A program made the position numbers and the translations under genes. Positions 7,371 to 9,873 of a stretch of DNA of 9,873 nt are shown piece by piece (position 1 is the first letter of the stretch; each line of letters begins with the position of its first letter). Source of the stretch: Bacillaceae bacterium UBA7792 (GTDB lineage Bacteria; Bacillota; Bacilli; Bacillales; Cytobacillaceae). Below the pieces are notes generated by a model. That model was not told where the DNA came from. It ran no database searches and saw only the letters and a list, made by a program, of their open reading frames with translations. The stretch is taken from NCBI GenBank assembly GCA_002480735.1, contig DLCS01000097.1, forward strand, positions 1-9,873. The letters run 5' to 3'.

Positions 7371-7643
7371 TTATTTCGACTCCTTCTCAACAAGCTCAAG
7401 AAGCTCTTCATATAAAGAACCGTCGATTTTCGCTTTTAGATGATGTTCCAAAACATTTTTCTTTTGAGCTTGAAGAATGCTCTCCTTGTCCTTCGACAAG
7501 TAAGCACCTCGTCCTGATTTTTTCCCAGTTAAATCAATGGACACTTCTCCCTCTTTGGAACGAACAATGCGAACGAGCTCTCGTTTTGATTTCATTTCTT
7601 GCGTTGCAACACATTTTCGTAACGGAACTTTTCGATTGCTCAT
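7371..7643 (-). CDS. ylxR: YlxR/RnpM family RNA-binding protein (DUF448)
   Basis: The 90-residue product shows the DUF448 signature MSNRKVPLRKCVATQEMKSK followed by RELVRIVRSKEGEVSIDLTGKKSGRGAYLS, where the GRGAYL motif is diagnostic. The B. subtilis homologue has been described as RnpM, a protein that binds the RNase P RNA and modulates its activity, and earlier as a nucleoid-associated regulator. I chose the ATG at 7643 because it lies 6 bases after GAGGTG. An ATG two codons upstream (7649) abuts the ribosome binding site and a GTG at 7652 overlaps it, so neither is likely. The nusA stop is 11 bases upstream and ylxQ starts immediately after the ylxR stop, consistent with tight co-translation. 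Confidence 0.96.
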   Translation of the reverse strand: MSNRKVPLRKCVATQEMKSKRELVRIVRSKEGEVSIDLTGKKSGRGAYLSKDKESILQAQKKNVLEHHLKAKIDGSLYEELLELVEKESK

Positions 7644-7654
7644 ACTCATCACCT

Positions 7655-8761
7655 CTATTCGATTTCGTCTTCCACTGAATCGAATCCAAATGCGATTACG
7701 CTATCTTCTTCTGTTACAATACCAAGTTGTTTCGCATCAGACTCACTCTTAATGTCAATTTTCCAGCCTGTTAATTTAGCTGCAAGACGTGCATTTTGTC
7801 CACGCTTACCGATAGCTAATGATAGCTGGTGGTCTGGAACAACTACTGTTGTCGCTTTTTCTTCTTCATCTACAAGTACTTTAACAACTTGTGATGGGCT
7901 TAATGCATTTGCAACATATTCAACTGGATCATTTGACCAGCGAACGATGTCAATTTTTTCACCTTTTAATTCGTCTACAATGCGTTGTACACGTTGCCCT
8001 TTTGGTCCTACACAAGAACCAACTGGATCAACATCAGTGTTCTCTGCATATACAGAGATCTTAGAGCGATCGCCAGCTTCACGTGCTACAGAACGAATTT
8101 CTACAGTTCCATCATAGATTTCAGGAACTTCCATTTCGAATAAACGTTTTAAAAGACCAGGATGTGTACGTGATACGTAAATTTGTGGTCCTTTTGTCGT
8201 TTTTTCTACTTTCGTAATGAATACGCGAATACGATCATGTGGTTTGTATTGCTCATTAGGCATTTGCTCACTTACAGGTAATAAAGCTTCTACTTTTCCT
8301 AAGCTTACATAGATGAAACGAGCATCTTGACGTTGTACAATACCTACCATAATATCTTCTTCACGGTCACTAAACTCAGAGTAAATAACACCGCGCTCTG
8401 CTTCACGCACTCGTTGTGTTACAACTTGTTTTGCAGTTTGTGCTGCAATACGACCAAAGTCTTTTGGTGTTACTTCAATTTCTAGTACGTCACCATCTTG
8501 ATAGTTTGGATTAATTTGTCTTGCTTCCTCTACAGAAATTTCAAGACGTGGATCAAACACATTGTCTACTACGTCTTTACGTGCTAAAACTTGAATTGTT
8601 CCCACTTCTGGGTTAAAGCTCACACGAACGTTTTGTGCTTGATTAAAATTGCGCTTATAAGCAGAGATTAAAGCTGCTTCAATCGCATCAATAATAATGT
8701 CTTTGCTAATGCCTTTTTCAGATTCTAATACGAGCAAAGCATCTAATAACTCAGTGCTCAT
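7655..8761 (-). CDS. nusA: Transcription termination/antitermination factor NusA
   Basis: NusA binds RNA polymerase and nascent RNA and affects pausing, intrinsic termination and antitermination. The 368-residue product is typical of Bacillus, which lacks the C-terminal acidic repeats of E. coli NusA. Domains in order: the polymerase-binding N-terminal domain (1-130, MSTELLDALLVLESEKGISK...), an S1 domain (about 135-200, IVQRQDARFIYVSLGKVEALLP), KH1 with GPKG at 252-255 (VDPVGSCVGPKGQRVQRIV) and KH2 with GKRG at 318-321 (LAIGKRGQNARLAAKLTGW). The ATG at 8761 follows AAGGGGG with suitable spacing. It lies 17 bases after rimP. In B. subtilis NusA-dependent termination is widespread, so NusA may influence the hairpins downstream in its own operon; that link is inference. 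Confidence 0.99.
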   Translation of the reverse strand: MSTELLDALLVLESEKGISKDIIIDAIEAALISAYKRNFNQAQNVRVSFNPEVGTIQVLARKDVVDNVFDPRLEISVEEARQINPNYQDGDVLEIEVTPKDFGRIAAQTAKQVVTQRVREAERGVIYSEFSDREEDIMVGIVQRQDARFIYVSLGKVEALLPVSEQMPNEQYKPHDRIRVFITKVEKTTKGPQIYVSRTHPGLLKRLFEMEVPEIYDGTVEIRSVAREAGDRSKISVYAENTDVDPVGSCVGPKGQRVQRIVDELKGEKIDIVRWSNDPVEYVANALSPSQVVKVLVDEEEKATTVVVPDHQLSLAIGKRGQNARLAAKLTGWKIDIKSESDAKQLGIVTEEDSVIAFGFDSVEDEIE

Positions 8762-8778
8762 GAAGATCCCCCTTCTAA

Positions 8779-9249
8779 CTAAAACGTAACAGCAAGTCGC
8801 GCATTTGCGACTTTATCCATCGAAATTTGGATTTCTTTTTTACGTGTTTTAATTGTTAATAATAATGTTATTGTTGTACCATCGTAAGAAAGCAGCTTTC
8901 CTTCAAACATCTTTTCACCATCAATCGGCTCATATGTTTTAATTGCCACTTGTTTTCCTACCGCTTGCTGGAAGTCTTTTTCTTTCTTTAATGGGCGTTC
9001 CGCTCCAGGAGATGATACATCCAAAAAGTAAAGATGAGGAATTGGGTCCTCTTTATCTAAAGCTTCGCTTAAACGTTCACTTACCGCACCGCATTCTTCA
9101 ATGTCGACTCCCTTTTCAGAATCGATGAATACGCGTAAGAACCAGTCTTGTCCTTCTTTCACATACTCTACATCTACAAGTTCAAGATTTAACTCTTCAA
9201 CGATCGGCTGCGCAAATGCTTCTACAACTTCTGTGACTTTCTTATCCAT
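8779..9249 (-). CDS. rimP: Ribosome maturation factor RimP
   Basis: RimP (YlxS in B. subtilis) binds the 30S subunit during assembly and helps early 16S maturation. The 156-residue product has the family length and motifs: [32 protein letters not shown] (about 22-53), then [20 protein letters not shown] (about 74-93), then a C-terminal SH3-like part (about 100-156). I chose the ATG at 9249 because AAGGAGG lies 7 bases upstream and the protein starts as homologues do ([17 protein letters not shown]). In-frame codons upstream, including an ATG at 9273, would add residues not found in the family and lack a comparable binding site. It is the first gene after the polC gap and so probably heads the operon. 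Confidence 0.98.
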   Translation of the reverse strand: MDKKVTEVVEAFAQPIVEELNLELVDVEYVKEGQDWFLRVFIDSEKGVDIEECGAVSERLSEALDKEDPIPHLYFLDVSSPGAERPLKKEKDFQQAVGKQVAIKTYEPIDGEKMFEGKLLSYDGTTITLLLTIKTRKKEIQISMDKVANARLAVTF

Positions 9250-9342
9250 AAACAGCCTCCTTCCTGCCGTCATGTACCATTTAAAAGAAGAAGACCCCGC
9301 CAATTTAAAAACGGTCTATCTTATTCTTTCTCGTTAGCTAAC

Positions 9343-9366
9343 AAAAGCCCCTGCTGTTCAGCAGGG
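9343..9366 (-). terminator. GC-rich hairpin with T-run upstream of rimP
   Basis: On the minus strand CCCTGCT-GAAC-AGCAGGG is a perfect 7-bp stem with a tetraloop, and GCTTTTGTT follows. It looks like an intrinsic terminator, although the T-run is short. It lies about 95 bases before the rimP start and some 220 bases after polC, so it may be a second polC terminator, or an attenuator or 5' stabilising hairpin of the rimP operon. Confidence 0.55.
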
Positions 9367-9443
9367 ATTATCTGTCTTAGTATTACCAAATTTAAGAAGT
9401 AAAACTTGTAACAAAATATGTATATACGACAGAAATCTTTTAC

Positions 9444-9470
9444 CTATCTACGTAGATAAAACATAGATAG
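9444..9470. repeat. 14-bp palindrome with flanking inverted copy
   Basis: TATCTACGTAGATA (9445-9458) is a perfect 14-bp palindrome. Its left half CTATCTA (9444-9450) also recurs inverted as TAGATAG at 9464-9470. It lies between the polC hairpin and the candidate start region of the rimP operon, where a dimeric DNA-binding protein site or an RNA hairpin would be plausible. No known operator consensus is recognised. Confidence 0.4.
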
Positions 9471-9477
9471 TAACACG

Positions 9478-9501
9478 AAAGAGTGGGTTTCCCCACTCTT
9501 T
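9478..9501 (-). terminator. Probable terminator after polC
   Basis: AAAGAGTGGG and CCCACTCTTT form a perfect 10-bp stem around a 4-base loop, 84 bases past the polC stop codon. On the minus strand only three T residues end the stem before CGTGTT, so the T-tract is weak. On the plus strand the T-rich continuation (TTTCTTTAC) is better, so the hairpin may be bidirectional. Position and stem strength support a role in ending the polC transcript. Confidence 0.65.
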
Positions 9502-9585
9502 TCTTTACACAATATACATGACATGGTTATCTCGGTTAATAGTATATCATAGGAAATGTTGATTTGCAAAGACTTTTCCTACCTA

Positions 9586-9873
9586 CTAGAACAGTGATAA
9601 CTGGTTTTGATCCGGTAAGTCTCCTAAACAACCTTGGCTATCTAAATACTCAATAATTGTTTTCGAAACCTTACTTCGCTGTTGCAAGTCTTCTTTTGAT
9701 AAGAAGTCTCCATTTTTACGTGCTTCTACAATACTTAAAGCTGCGTTTGTGCCAAGACCAGGTACTGCATTAAATGGAGGGATTAATGTATCTCCATCAA
9801 TAATAAATTCTGTTGCATGTGAGCGGTATAAATCCACCTTTTGGAATGAGTATCCACGCTCACACATTTCAAG
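9586..9873 (-). CDS. polC: DNA polymerase III PolC-type alpha subunit, C-terminal end (partial)
   Basis: PolC is the leading-strand replicative polymerase of low-GC Gram-positive bacteria. Only the last 95 codons are present; the frame is open to the window edge ([23 protein letters not shown]...). The segment includes [20 protein letters not shown], which resembles a helix-hairpin-helix element, and ends in QLSLF. That pentapeptide matches the beta-clamp binding motif known at the PolC C-terminus. The B. subtilis protein is about 1437 residues, so over 90% is outside. polC upstream of rimP-nusA is the standard Bacillus order. Confidence 0.97.
   Translation of the reverse strand, partial: LEMCERGYSFQKVDLYRSHATEFIIDGDTLIPPFNAVPGLGTNAALSIVEARKNGDFLSKEDLQQRSKVSKTIIEYLDSQGCLGDLPDQNQLSLF

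Larger units (their letters stand above)
9250..9585 (-). other. polC-rimP intergenic region
   Basis: This 336-base gap holds no credible gene. On the minus strand it contains the hairpin after polC, an AT-rich palindrome cluster, a second GC-rich hairpin and the strong rimP ribosome binding site. A promoter for the rimP-nusA operon is expected here from B. subtilis, but I see only weak matches. The best is TTAAAT (9395-9390) with GATAAT (9372-9367) at 17 bases, 8 of 12 consensus positions, which would place the start inside the second hairpin. I therefore do not call it separately. Confidence 0.5.

Noticed and set aside
9250..9303. 18-codon N-terminal extension of rimP
   Set aside because: The AAGGAGG site is positioned for the ATG at 9249, which also gives the usual family N-terminus and length.
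1..9873. A novel mobile, defence or biosynthetic system
   Set aside because: Every substantial minus-strand frame is a recognised housekeeping gene in conserved order; there are no transposase, integrase, CRISPR, tRNA or toxin-like genes and no direct repeats suggesting insertion.

Overview
The window is a conserved housekeeping segment from a low-to-mid-GC Gram-positive bacterium, almost certainly a Bacillaceae member of the Bacillales. The evidence is gene order and protein character: the 3' end of the Gram-positive-type replicative polymerase gene polC, then rimP-nusA-ylxR-ylxQ-infB-rbfA-truB-ribF-rpsO-pnp, all on the minus strand. This is the order known for the Bacillus subtilis nusA-infB operon and the genes after it. 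Starts are preceded by strong purine-rich ribosome binding sites, three starts are GTG (ylxQ and ribF clearly; a GTG also precedes the true rpsO ATG), and the predicted proteins have typical Bacillus lengths.

Reading in the direction of transcription (from high to low coordinates): the window opens inside polC (last 95 codons), followed by a 336-base gap holding two hairpins and a palindrome, where the polC transcript probably ends and the next transcription unit begins. rimP, nusA, ylxR, ylxQ and infB are then packed with gaps of 0-17 bases. After infB the layout changes: rbfA, truB, ribF, rpsO and pnp are separated by 86-321 bases, and each gap holds an inverted repeat or hairpin. The gaps before rpsO and pnp also hold promoter-like sequences, and a strong intrinsic terminator lies between rpsO and pnp. 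The window ends inside pnp after 520 codons, so the C-terminal KH and S1 domains of PNPase lie outside it.

The genes serve translation and RNA metabolism: 30S assembly (RimP, RbfA, S15), transcription elongation and termination (NusA), tRNA maturation (TruB; YlxR as an RNase P modulator), translation initiation (IF2), RNA decay (PNPase), and FMN/FAD supply (RibF).

I found no mobile element, CRISPR array, tRNA, rRNA, toxin-antitoxin or defence gene, and no evidence of an undescribed system. The points worth a second look are the absence of ylxP (DUF503) between infB and rbfA, where an 11-bp perfect hairpin sits instead; candidate cis-regulatory RNA structures ahead of rpsO and pnp; a terminator-like hairpin inside the operon after rbfA; and a hand-sampled GC difference between nusA and infB.
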